From: RBG-16-66-20 sp049651845 | GTDB taxonomy: Bacteria; Pseudomonadota; Gammaproteobacteria; Burkholderiales; SG8-39 | Direction of reading: 5' to 3' | DNA length: 64,000 nt | Assembly: GCA_049651845.1 (NCBI GenBank) | Contig: JBASCW010000049.1 | Coordinates: 1 to 64,000 of the forward strand | In this document: positions 1 to 7,958 of the stretch, one piece after another | Numbering within the stretch: position 1 is the first letter of the stretch | Layout: every line of letters begins with the position of its first letter | Position numbers and translations under genes: made by a program | The notes under the pieces: generated by a model | Seen by the model: only the letters and a program-made list of their open reading frames with translations | Databases searched by the model: none | Told to the model about the DNA's origin: nothing

Positions 1-124
1 TGATTTTCATGTCATCGCAGCATCAAGTGGCACACAAGATAGCGCTCACTGGCGGTGTTCCAGACTACATATCGTGGTGTTCATACGTCGGCAGGGTTTC
101 ACGAATTCGTTTTTCAACAGCCTG
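1..124. other. AT-richer edge segment, no gene seen
   Basis: This stretch is visibly lower in GC than everything to its right, and I find no coding region in it. It lies just downstream of the minus-strand Fe-S subunit gene, where the large subunit of a molybdenum hydroxylase could have followed. The only minus-strand start here opens a frame of about 12 codons. The boundary near position 110-124 reads TTTTTCAACAGCCTGC, which resembles the ends of some insertion sequences, but I cannot confirm an element. Confidence 0.3.
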
Positions 125-574
125 CTAGGCCTTGGCCGCGGCGTGGATCGCCTTGCGGACTTCCTGGAACGTGCCGCAGCGGCAGATGTTGGTGATCGCC
201 GCGTCGATGTCCGCGTCGGTGGGCTTGGGCTTGGCCTTGAGCAGCGCCGCCGCGGCCATGATCATGCCGGACTGGCAATAGCCGCACTGCGGCACCTCGT
301 GCTCGATCCAGGCCTTCTGCACCTTGGTCAGCGTGCCACCCGCCGCGAGTCCCTCGATCGTCGTGATCCGCTTGCCGGCCGCCGCGCTGGCCGGCATCGC
401 GCACGAGCGCACCGGCGCGCCGTCGATGTGCACCGTGCAGGAGCCGCACTGCGCCACGCCGCAGCCGTATTTGGTGCCGGTGAGGCCCACCTGCTCGCGG
501 ATCACCCAGAGGAGCGGCGTGTTCGGATCGGCGTCGATCTCGTGCGTCTTGCCATTGATGTTCAGACGGATCAT
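125..574 (-). CDS. [2Fe-2S] subunit of a molybdenum hydroxylase (IorA/CoxS type)
   Basis: This 149-residue protein matches the small electron-transfer subunit of xanthine dehydrogenase-family hydroxylases. The N-terminal plant-type ferredoxin domain carries C38, C43, C46 and C58. The C-terminal helical [2Fe-2S] domain carries C97, C100, C131 and C133 (CGYC and CRC motifs). The length equals that of stand-alone IorA-like subunits. The ATG at 574 has a strong AGGAGG upstream; a longer frame exists but lacks such a site. It is the last gene of the minus-strand run that starts at yhdP. No large molybdopterin subunit or FAD subunit is visible before the window edge, so its partner and substrate are unknown. 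Confidence 0.88.
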   Translation of the reverse strand: MIRLNINGKTHEIDADPNTPLLWVIREQVGLTGTKYGCGVAQCGSCTVHIDGAPVRSCAMPASAAAGKRITTIEGLAAGGTLTKVQKAWIEHEVPQCGYCQSGMIMAAAALLKAKPKPTDADIDAAITNICRCGTFQEVRKAIHAAAKA

Positions 575-606
575 CGTGCGTCCTCCTGGTTGATCGGTGG
601 TTGGCG

Positions 607-1293
607 CTAGCGGTTGCAACACCAGATTCTGCGCGCAAATTCCGGGTAATTCTCGGCCATTTCGCGCGCCACCGGACCGCGCAGCAGCCGCAGTTCGTCG
701 GCGCTCGGCACCGGCGTGACCGTGCATTGCTGCGCCGCGTCGTAGTCGAAGCCCGTGTTTTCACGGATCTCTTCGGCGCTGGCGCCCGGATGCACGCTTT
801 CGAGGCGGAAGCGGCGCCGATCGGACTGCCAGGCAAACAGCGCCTTGCCGGTGAGCAGCGCCTTCGGCGTGCCGCGCGCGGAAACGAACTCCACCTTGGC
901 GACGAGCGTGCGGACGGAATGCTCCTCGCGGAACAGGATGGTGTTCGGGATCACGGAATACATATAGGCCGAGCCGAACGACCCGGGAAAGCGCTTGCCC
1001 TCCGCACGCACGAGGTTGATGGCGCCTTCGCCGTCGATCTGGGCGCCGCCGAGGAAGAACGTATCGATGCGCCCCTGCCCGGCGAGGTCGAACAGCTCGC
1101 GCGAGCCCTCGGTGAACGGATTCGCCGCGCGCCGCTGCTGCAGGGACACGCGAAAGGCCGGGTCCGCCCGCCTGTGAAGGAAGGCGCCGCTCGCCGGGAT
1201 CGGAGAAGAGGCGCCGATCGCAGCGTGGCGGCTGCCCGCCAGCAGGCGGGCGATCACGCAGGCGAGAAGTTCTTCCTTGGCGTAAGGACCCAT
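607..1293 (-). CDS. CoA-transferase family beta subunit (GctB/IpdB-like)
   Basis: A 228-residue class I CoA-transferase-fold beta subunit. The family signature around LGGAQIDGEGAINL and the following FPGSFGSA stretch are clear. The short catalytic ESG or EGG glutamate motif expected before the NPFTEG-RELFDL region of true transferases is not visible; the corresponding place reads SLQQRRA. In the established IpdAB hydrolases, which open a steroid-derived ring, the canonical glutamate is likewise absent. It may therefore be a CoA-thioester hydrolase rather than a transferase (inference). The start overlaps the alpha subunit by 40 bases, as expected for translationally coupled subunits. Confidence 0.85.
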   Translation of the reverse strand: MGPYAKEELLACVIARLLAGSRHAAIGASSPIPASGAFLHRRADPAFRVSLQQRRAANPFTEGSRELFDLAGQGRIDTFFLGGAQIDGEGAINLVRAEGKRFPGSFGSAYMYSVIPNTILFREEHSVRTLVAKVEFVSARGTPKALLTGKALFAWQSDRRRFRLESVHPGASAEEIRENTGFDYDAAQQCTVTPVPSADELRLLRGPVAREMAENYPEFARRIWCCNR

Positions 1294-2108
1294 TCGTCGA
1301 GGTAACGCTGGAATCCCTGGCGCGTCCTCGCCTCCCTGGCGTACTGCGAAAAATGCAGGTCGTCGGCGCCGTAGACGCCGGGCATGCCGAGCGGCCAGGC
1401 GCCGCGCGGCACGCACGCGACGGCGGAAACGTAGATCGACGAGATCACGCCGGGCGCGAGCAGCTCGTCTTCGAGCATGTCGCCCTTGCGCAGCTCCTCG
1501 ACGGTGACCAGAACGGTCTTCGAGGCATGCGCGACGGTGGCGAGCTCTCGCCGGCGTCCGACCCAGACGTTGCCCGCCTCGTCCGCCCAGCGCGCATGGA
1601 ACAGAGCGACGTCGGGCCGGATCGCAGGAATGAAGAGCACGCCGTCGACGACCTTCCACTCCGCGCGCTGCGCGACGAGGTCCGAGCCGAGAATGCCGCC
1701 GATCGGCATGTAGGGCACGCCCTTCTCGACCGCCTGCAGCCCCGAGTGGATCGCGGGACAGGTCGCGTCCCTCACGCGGATCTCGCCGCGTTCCGCCGCC
1801 TCCGTAAAGCGCGGCGCGAGGCCGGCCTCGCCGAGCGAGACGGCGCTGGTTTCGATTTCCGTGACACTGCCCGCGCCGATCAGCAGGTCCGCCGACAGGC
1901 CGAGGATGGGAACGCCCAGCAGGCGCAGGTTTTTCGCCTTGCGGCGGATCAGCGCGCGCACCGCTTCCATGGCGACCAGCGAATAGTCCGGCGGCAATGC
2001 GAGCAGCGCGCCGTCCGGAACCTCGGCGGCGATCGCATCGGCGTCCTGCAGGAACGCCGTGCGGTTGGACGGCAGCTCAGCCACTGTGCGGGAATCCGGC
2101 GCGGTCAC
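1254..2108 (-). CDS. CoA-transferase family alpha subunit (GctA/IpdA-like)
   Basis: A 284-residue alpha subunit of the class I CoA-transferase fold, with conserved stretches VSLGEAGLAPRF (about 90-101) and PYMPIGGILGSDLV (about 132-145). It should form a heterodimer or heterotetramer with the following beta subunit. The annotated start is GTG at 2108, which overlaps the upstream Cys-rich gene by 32 bases. A second in-frame GTG at 2084 would overlap it by only 8 bases (GTGGCTGA) and is a credible alternative. Together with the [2Fe-2S] subunit the pair suggests a catabolic acyl-CoA step, but the substrate cannot be read from sequence. Confidence 0.87.
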   Translation of the reverse strand: MTAPDSRTVAELPSNRTAFLQDADAIAAEVPDGALLALPPDYSLVAMEAVRALIRRKAKNLRLLGVPILGLSADLLIGAGSVTEIETSAVSLGEAGLAPRFTEAAERGEIRVRDATCPAIHSGLQAVEKGVPYMPIGGILGSDLVAQRAEWKVVDGVLFIPAIRPDVALFHARWADEAGNVWVGRRRELATVAHASKTVLVTVEELRKGDMLEDELLAPGVISSIYVSAVACVPRGAWPLGMPGVYGADDLHFSQYAREARTRQGFQRYLDEWVLTPRKNFSPA

Positions 2109-2550
2109 AGACGTCCACCATGGCGTTCGACACGCCCTTGCCCACCTCGTCGAGCGAGCGCAGCTGCTCCTTGCCGCAGCTGCACTTGTAGACCGGCATC
2201 TCGAGCTCGACCTTGAAGCCGGGCGCGCCCTCGTAGGCGAGGTCGAACGCGAACGTGCGGCGCTCGCCGGCGCCGCCGGGCAGCTCCTTGCCGCAGCTGC
2301 AGTGGTATTTCTTGAACAGCATTCCCTTCGCCTCGGCGGCCGGCACGCCCGCCTGGCGCTCGCGCGTCTGCTGCAGCAGCCAGAGCAGGAAATCCTGATG
2401 CACCGGCGCAGCGTGCCCTTTCGCGCATTTGAGCGCCGGCATGCCGCGCACCGCGATCTTGAGCGGGCCGGACTCCCCGGCCACCGAATCGATGCTCACC
2501 AGCTGCGTTGCCCCCCTGCACATTCCACAGGACTTCAGTGCGATCGCCAT
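2077..2550 (-). CDS. Cys-rich conserved hypothetical protein (possible zinc ribbon)
   Basis: I do not recognise this 157-residue protein. It has CGMC at residues 8-11, C42, and two C-S-C-G-K-E repeats (about 83-88 and 122-127), the spacing of a metal-binding ribbon with duplicated half-sites. There is no signal peptide or membrane segment. It sits 18 bases after tldD, and its 3' end overlaps the CoA-transferase-like alpha gene. This suggests cotranscription with both. A metal-binding or redox role is inference only. Confidence 0.7.
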   Translation of the reverse strand: MAIALKSCGMCRGATQLVSIDSVAGESGPLKIAVRGMPALKCAKGHAAPVHQDFLLWLLQQTRERQAGVPAAEAKGMLFKKYHCSCGKELPGGAGERRTFAFDLAYEGAPGFKVELEMPVYKCSCGKEQLRSLDEVGKGVSNAMVDVCDRAGFPHSG

Positions 2551-2568
2551 GCACGCCTCCTCGCCGAA

Positions 2569-4011
2569 TCAGGCGGTTCCCCCCACCGTGAGGCCTTCGA
2601 TCTTGAGCGTCGGCTGGCCGACGCCGACCGGCACGCTCTGGCCCTCCTTCCCGCAGGTGCCCTGGCCGTTGTCCAGGCGCAGGTCGTTGCCGATCATGCT
2701 CACGCGCGTCAGGGCGTCCGGTCCGTTGCCGATCAGCGTGGCGCCCTTCACGGGCGCGCCGACCTTGCCGTTCTCGATGAGGTAGGCCTCGGCGGCCGAG
2801 AACACGAACTTGCCGTTGGTGATGTCGACCTGTCCGCCGCCGAAGTTCACCGCGTACAGGCCCTTCTTCACGCTGCGCAGGATCTCGCGCGGGTCGTGCG
2901 CGCCGGCCAGCATGTAGGTGTTGGTCATGCGCGGCATCGTGAGGTGCGCGAAGGATTCGCGCCGGCCGTTGCCGGTGAGCGGCATCTTCATCAGGCGCGC
3001 GTTCAGGCTGTCCTGCATGTAGCCGCACAGCACGCCGTCCTCGATCAGCACCGTGCGCCGCGTCGGGTTGCCCTCGTCGTCGATGGTGAGCGAGCCGCGC
3101 CGCCCGGGCAGCGTGCCGTCGTCCACGACCGTGACGCCGCGCGCAGCCACGCGCTCGCCGAGCCTGCCGGAGAACGCCGAGCTGCCCTTGCGGTTGAAGT
3201 CGCCCTCCAGTCCGTGGCCGATCGCCTCGTGCAGCAGGATGCCCGGCCAGCCGGGGCCGAGCACCACGGTCATGGTGCCCGCGGGCGCGGGCACCGACTC
3301 CAGGTTGACGAGCGCCTGCCCCACCGCCTGCTGCGCGTAGGACTGCAGCACCTCGTCGCTGAAGTGCTCGTAGCCGGTGCGCCCGCCACCCCCGGCGTGG
3401 CCCATCTCGCGGCGGCCGCCGCCCTCGGCGATCACCTGCACCGACAGCCGCACCAGCGGGCGCACGTCGGCCGCCAGCACGCCGTCGGCACGCGAGACCA
3501 GCACCACCTCGTATTCGGCGCCGAGGTGCGCCATCACCTGCGTCACGCGCGGATCGGCGGCGCGGCACAGGCGCTCGAGCTTCTCCAGCAGCGCGATCTT
3601 CGCGTCCGCGTCCAGCGTGGCGAGCGGATCGATCGCCTGGTAGCGCATGGTCGCTGCACTGCGGCGCACGACCTTCGCGGCCTGCGATCTCCCGGCGTCG
3701 GAAATCGCGCGCGTCGCGCGCGCAGCGTCCTGCAATGCCGAGAAACTGATCTCGTCGGAATAAGCGAAGGCGGTCTTCTCGCCCGCGATCGCGCGCACGC
3801 CGACGCCCTGCTCGATCGAGAAGCTGCCTGACTTGACGATGCCCTCCTCCAGGCTCCAGCCCTCGGCGCGAGTGTACTGGAAGTACAGGTCGGCGTAGTC
3901 GATGCGCCGGCCGGCGAGCGCGCCGTATACCGCGTCGAGCTTGCGGCGCTCCAGGTCGAACGGCGCGAGCAGGCAGGCGTCGGCGGTGGCGAGGAGTACG
4001 TCGGCGTCCAT
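2569..4011 (-). CDS. tldD: Metalloprotease TldD
   Basis: This 480-residue protein has nearly the same length as E. coli TldD (481). The zinc-binding HExxxH motif is HEAIGH at residues 261-266, followed by the conserved GLEGDFNRKG and the C-terminal GNGPDALTRVSMIGNDLRLDNGQG-type region. TldD works with TldE/PmbA as a cytoplasmic heterodimeric protease that trims modified peptides and antitoxins. TldE is not in the window. Start ATG at 4011 is chosen because it gives the family N-terminus and has GAAGGGA about 12 bases upstream; the frame is open further up to 4056. It follows yhdP after 25 bases and is probably cotranscribed with it. Confidence 0.96.
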   Translation of the reverse strand: MDADVLLATADACLLAPFDLERRKLDAVYGALAGRRIDYADLYFQYTRAEGWSLEEGIVKSGSFSIEQGVGVRAIAGEKTAFAYSDEISFSALQDAARATRAISDAGRSQAAKVVRRSAATMRYQAIDPLATLDADAKIALLEKLERLCRAADPRVTQVMAHLGAEYEVVLVSRADGVLAADVRPLVRLSVQVIAEGGGRREMGHAGGGGRTGYEHFSDEVLQSYAQQAVGQALVNLESVPAPAGTMTVVLGPGWPGILLHEAIGHGLEGDFNRKGSSAFSGRLGERVAARGVTVVDDGTLPGRRGSLTIDDEGNPTRRTVLIEDGVLCGYMQDSLNARLMKMPLTGNGRRESFAHLTMPRMTNTYMLAGAHDPREILRSVKKGLYAVNFGGGQVDITNGKFVFSAAEAYLIENGKVGAPVKGATLIGNGPDALTRVSMIGNDLRLDNGQGTCGKEGQSVPVGVGQPTLKIEGLTVGGTA

Positions 4012-4036
4012 CGGCGGATTGTCCCTTCTTTTCGCC

Positions 4037-7000
4037 TCAGCGGGTGGGCAGCGCAAGGTCGGCCGGCGCGACGACCGACTGGGTCGTCGGCTGCAGCTTG
4101 TCGACCTTCGGATCGGACCAGGTGCCGCTGATGCTGTAGTCGAACGCGAAGATCTTGCCGAGCGGATTCTTCATCAGGCGCCCCGCGATCAGCGTGGCCA
4201 CGCCGGCGATCGGGTTCACCAGGCCCACCACCGTCGACGCCGTATCGCCCAGCTGCGGAATCACCTTGACGTTCAGGTTCTGCGTCTCCAGCGACAGGTC
4301 GACCTGCCCGTTCATCATCACGTCGGCCGCCGGGCCGTTCATGTGGAAATCCTTCACCGCCATCACGCCGCGCTCGATCGCCAGGTTGCTGGTGATCTTG
4401 TCGAACTGGAAGCCCTTGGAAAAGACGTCGCGGAAGTCCATCGAGATGCGCCGCGGCAGCATCTGCAGGCTCATGAGCGACACCAGCTTGCCGATGCCCG
4501 GCTCGATCTCGAGGAACTGCCCGTTCTCGGCCTGCATCTGCATCTGGCCGCCGAGCGTCGTGTAATCGAGCGTCACGGGGTCGCCGTTCCAGTTCAGCGC
4601 GCCCTCGAGCTTCGCGCGCCCGCCCTTCAGGTGCTCCGGATGGCCGAAGCGCTCGAGGAAATGCCCGACGTCGCTCACCTCGAGCTTGAACGCGAGCGAG
4701 GTGCGCGAGGCCGCGGCGGCGGCCTTCTGCGCCTCGCCTTGCTTCCACAGGCCGCTGCCCGTGAGCACGAAATCGGCGTTGGTCATCGCGAGCTTGTCGA
4801 TGCGCCAGTCGCGCCCCTCGTGACGCGCGAGCACCTCGACGCGGCCGAGCTTGCGCCCGCGGTGCGTGAAGTTGTCGGCGACGATGTCCACGGCCGGCAG
4901 GTCCTTGGTGGCCTCGGCGGGCTTGGCGTTCGGCGAATCCTCGGGGATCGTGAAGCGCGTGAAGCGCGCCACCAGGCGACCGCTGCCCTCGGTGCGGTAG
5001 ACGACGTCGCCGGCGAACTCCACGGCGTTCAGGTTCGCCGACCAGCCGCTCGCGTCGGCCACGCCTTGCAGCACGACGCTGCGCATGCGCTTGCCGAGCG
5101 CATCGAGCACGCCGATGCGCACGTCGTAGCCCGCGCCGTCGCCCGAGCCCGGCGCGCCGCCGGCGATGCCGCCCTCGGCGAACAGCGGCAGCCAGCGTTC
5201 GAGGTCGAGCGCTGGCAGCGAGCCGCGCACGGTGGTGCCGCGCCGCTCCGGGATGCTCGGCGTCTCGCCGGTCACGGGATTGAGCAGGATCAGCGTGCGT
5301 TGTACCTGCATCGCGCCGGCTGCGGCCGGCGCCTCCCCGGCCGTCGCGCCGCGCAGGATTTCCGCGGCGACGATGCGTCCGGTCGGCGGGCCGAGCGCCA
5401 CCGAGACGCGGTCGCGCCCCTCGCCCGGATACACCTCCACGCGCAGCGGCAGCGTCTCGGAGGGCACCTTGGCCAGCGGCGCCGGCAAGGCGCTCGCGAT
5501 GCCTTCCAGCGTTGAATCCAGCGTGAGCTGTGCGCGCCCCTCCTTGACGACGACCGCCGCCGAGTAGCGCGTCGCGCCCGACAGGCGCCGGCGCCAGGGG
5601 TGATCGAACAGCGTGCGCAGGCCCTCGATCGTGGCGCGGCCTTCGGCGGCGATCACCACGCCGGCTTCGCCCCGGGAACCGCCCGACAGGCGCAGCTCGC
5701 CCCCGAGGAGCTGCGCGCGCACGTCGCCGAGCGCGAGCGACGATTCGGTGAAACTGACGCGCCCGCTCGCGCGCTCGACCGGGGGCAGCCGCGGGTCCAG
5801 CGTGAGGGTGTTGCCCGAGAACTGGAACTCGCCCGCGAGCTTGCTTTTCGCCGCCTCGCTGAGGGCCAGATCGAGGCGCAGCTTGAGCTTGCCTCGGCCG
5901 AGCGCGCTCATCGCCTCGGTGAAGCCGTCGGTCATGCGCCGCACCGGACTGTCGCGCACATAGTCGAGGAACAGCGAGGTCGGACCCTCGGCGGTACCGT
6001 CGATGACCAGGTGCGGGTTCGGATCCAGCATGCTGGGCAGAGTGACGCGCACGTTTGCGAGCTTCACGCCGAGGATGCTGCCGCTCTGGCCGGCGACCTC
6101 GATGCGGTCGCGGTCGAACTGCAGGCTGCCCTCGATCGCCTCGATGCGCGGCCAGCCCTCGGCGTAGTCGAGCACGGCGTCGGACAACTTGGCCGTGACC
6201 TGGAACTGCCCCTGCGCCGGATCGACGAACGGGAAGTCGCGCAGGTCGCCTTTCAGGCGCAGGCGCGCCTCGCTCGCCTGCCCCGCAAGCACGGCACGCG
6301 CCACCCACTCGCGCGTGCGCTCGCCCATCACCGAGGACAGCGGCAGATAGCGCGCCGTGGCCCTGCCGTCCGCGCGCTGCAGCTGGGCGGTGAGGTCGAT
6401 CACGCCCGCGCCTTCGCCCCGCCAGGCGTAGCTGCCGTAGGCGGTGCCGGCGAGATCGGCGTTCGCGTAGTTCAGGCTGGCGATGCGCACCGCGAGCGCG
6501 CCATCGGCCGCGCGCTCCCAGCTGATCTCGCCGCCCAGGGCATCGAGCGCGATGCGCGGCTCCGGGAATACCTTGGGCAGGTCGATCTCGCTCTTGCGCG
6601 AGCCGAGGACCAGCGTGCCCTTCTTCTCGTTCGCATCGAGGCTACCCGAAAGGTTGGCGAAGCCCGGAATGCTGCGCCAGGCGCGCACGCTCAGTCCCGT
6701 GAAACGCGTGCGCGCCAGGTAGGTCGCTTGGTCGGGCAGCTCGCCGGTCCACTCGAAGCGCGCATCGAGCAGATTGCCGTGCGGCGCGAGCTCGGCGAGC
6801 AGCGCGCGCACGTCGCCGGGGAAGGGCAGGTATTCCGCGAGGTGGGCGAGCGGGCCGAGCTCGATGAGGTTGGCGTTTAGCGCGCCGCGCGCGGCGGGCG
6901 CGTTGGCGCCGGCCGGCTGCCAGCTGGCGCGGAAGCTGGTGCCGTTCATCGGCGGCGCACTCGGCCGCTGCAGCGAGAGGTTGCGCACGCCGAAGTCGTA

Positions 7001-7924
7001 GCCCTGCACCGTCTGCCGGCCGTAGACGCGGCCGCGCACGGCGCTGATCTCGAGCAGCGGCAGCTCGCGCCCGAGCCGCGCCAGCACGCCCGAGAGCGCG
7101 ACGTCTGCGGTCGCCTGCGACAGCCGGCCCGCTTCGAGCGTGGCCCAGACCCGCAGCGCGCCGGCGCCGCGCCGGATGTCGAGCGGATAGTCGACCCAGG
7201 CGCGCCAGCCGGCCAGGTCGGTGTAGCCGAACTCGGCGTAGACGCGGCCGTTCCAGCGGGCGGCCTCGCGCACGCTGCGGCCCTCGAGCCGCGCGCGCAG
7301 TTCCAGGCCCGGCCCGAGCTCGCGCGGCGGGCGCGCGCTGACGCCGACCCGGTGCTCGTCGCCGTCGTTCTCCAGCCGGAAGTTGAGCGACGACAGGCGC
7401 AGCGCCGGCGCGCGGCGCGACTCGTCCAGCCACTCGATCTCGGCGCCGCGGATCTCGATGCGGTCCTGGGAGAGGATCCAGTCGCCGAGCCTGCCGTCGC
7501 TCTTGTCGCCAGCGACGCGAATGCCGGCGATGTAGATCTCGCCGCCGGGCGTGCGCCGCACCTCGAGCTTCGGCCCCTCGATCATCGAGGAATGCAGGCG
7601 CAGCTCGCCGACGAACAACGAGCGCCAGGCGAGCACGTTCTCCACCGCCGGCAGCACCAGCGCCTCGCGGCCCTCGTGGTCGTAGACGCGCACGTCGGTC
7701 ACCGACAGGCGCAGGCGCAGCCCCTGCCAGTCCGCCGCCAGCGCACCGATCCTGACGGGCAGCCCGACGGCGCGCGAGATCTGCGCGACGATCGCCTCGC
7801 GGTGCTGTTCGACGCGCGGCAGCAGCCAATAGCGCGAGGCGAGAAACGCGATCGCCAGCACGAAAAACGCCACCCAAGCGAGGGCTTCCAGCGCACGCAG
7901 CAATTTGGGAACAGGGTTTCGCAT
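4037..7924 (-). CDS. yhdP: YhdP-family AsmA-like protein (DUF3971)
   Basis: A 1295-residue protein of the TIGR02099/YhdP family, proposed to help move phospholipid across the periplasm to the outer membrane. One N-terminal membrane helix (about residues 14-36, AFFVLAIAFLASRYW) anchors it in the inner membrane. The remainder is the long beta-rich AsmA-like groove, and the C-terminal part contains the family's conserved FDYSISGTWSDPKV stretch. In betaproteobacteria it commonly neighbours tldD and glnE, as here. ATG at 7924 has AGGAG about 16 bases upstream, after a TAGAAT -10 box. It is the first gene of the minus-strand unit ending at 125. Confidence 0.95.
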   Translation of the reverse strand: MRNPVPKLLRALEALAWVAFFVLAIAFLASRYWLLPRVEQHREAIVAQISRAVGLPVRIGALAADWQGLRLRLSVTDVRVYDHEGREALVLPAVENVLAWRSLFVGELRLHSSMIEGPKLEVRRTPGGEIYIAGIRVAGDKSDGRLGDWILSQDRIEIRGAEIEWLDESRRAPALRLSSLNFRLENDGDEHRVGVSARPPRELGPGLELRARLEGRSVREAARWNGRVYAEFGYTDLAGWRAWVDYPLDIRRGAGALRVWATLEAGRLSQATADVALSGVLARLGRELPLLEISAVRGRVYGRQTVQGYDFGVRNLSLQRPSAPPMNGTSFRASWQPAGANAPAARGALNANLIELGPLAHLAEYLPFPGDVRALLAELAPHGNLLDARFEWTGELPDQATYLARTRFTGLSVRAWRSIPGFANLSGSLDANEKKGTLVLGSRKSEIDLPKVFPEPRIALDALGGEISWERAADGALAVRIASLNYANADLAGTAYGSYAWRGEGAGVIDLTAQLQRADGRATARYLPLSSVMGERTREWVARAVLAGQASEARLRLKGDLRDFPFVDPAQGQFQVTAKLSDAVLDYAEGWPRIEAIEGSLQFDRDRIEVAGQSGSILGVKLANVRVTLPSMLDPNPHLVIDGTAEGPTSLFLDYVRDSPVRRMTDGFTEAMSALGRGKLKLRLDLALSEAAKSKLAGEFQFSGNTLTLDPRLPPVERASGRVSFTESSLALGDVRAQLLGGELRLSGGSRGEAGVVIAAEGRATIEGLRTLFDHPWRRRLSGATRYSAAVVVKEGRAQLTLDSTLEGIASALPAPLAKVPSETLPLRVEVYPGEGRDRVSVALGPPTGRIVAAEILRGATAGEAPAAAGAMQVQRTLILLNPVTGETPSIPERRGTTVRGSLPALDLERWLPLFAEGGIAGGAPGSGDGAGYDVRIGVLDALGKRMRSVVLQGVADASGWSANLNAVEFAGDVVYRTEGSGRLVARFTRFTIPEDSPNAKPAEATKDLPAVDIVADNFTHRGRKLGRVEVLARHEGRDWRIDKLAMTNADFVLTGSGLWKQGEAQKAAAAASRTSLAFKLEVSDVGHFLERFGHPEHLKGGRAKLEGALNWNGDPVTLDYTTLGGQMQMQAENGQFLEIEPGIGKLVSLMSLQMLPRRISMDFRDVFSKGFQFDKITSNLAIERGVMAVKDFHMNGPAADVMMNGQVDLSLETQNLNVKVIPQLGDTASTVVGLVNPIAGVATLIAGRLMKNPLGKIFAFDYSISGTWSDPKVDKLQPTTQSVVAPADLALPTR

Positions 7925-7945
7925 CGCGCTTCGGAAAGCTCCTGT

Positions 7946-7951
7946 ATTCTA
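7946..7951 (-). promoter_or_regulatory. Predicted -10 box for yhdP
   Basis: On the minus strand TAGAAT lies 21 bases before the yhdP ATG, with AGGAG between them. Only 34 bases separate yhdP from the divergent glnE, so both promoters must overlap in this interval. No good -35 element is visible. Confidence 0.45.
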
Positions 7952-7958
7952 GCTGTAA

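Noticed and set aside
7945..7950. TATTCT as a leaderless -10 box for glnE
   Set aside because: The hexamer ends eight bases before the ATG, is a poor -10 match, and coincides with the reverse of the yhdP TAGAAT box. Not counted with the N6 group.
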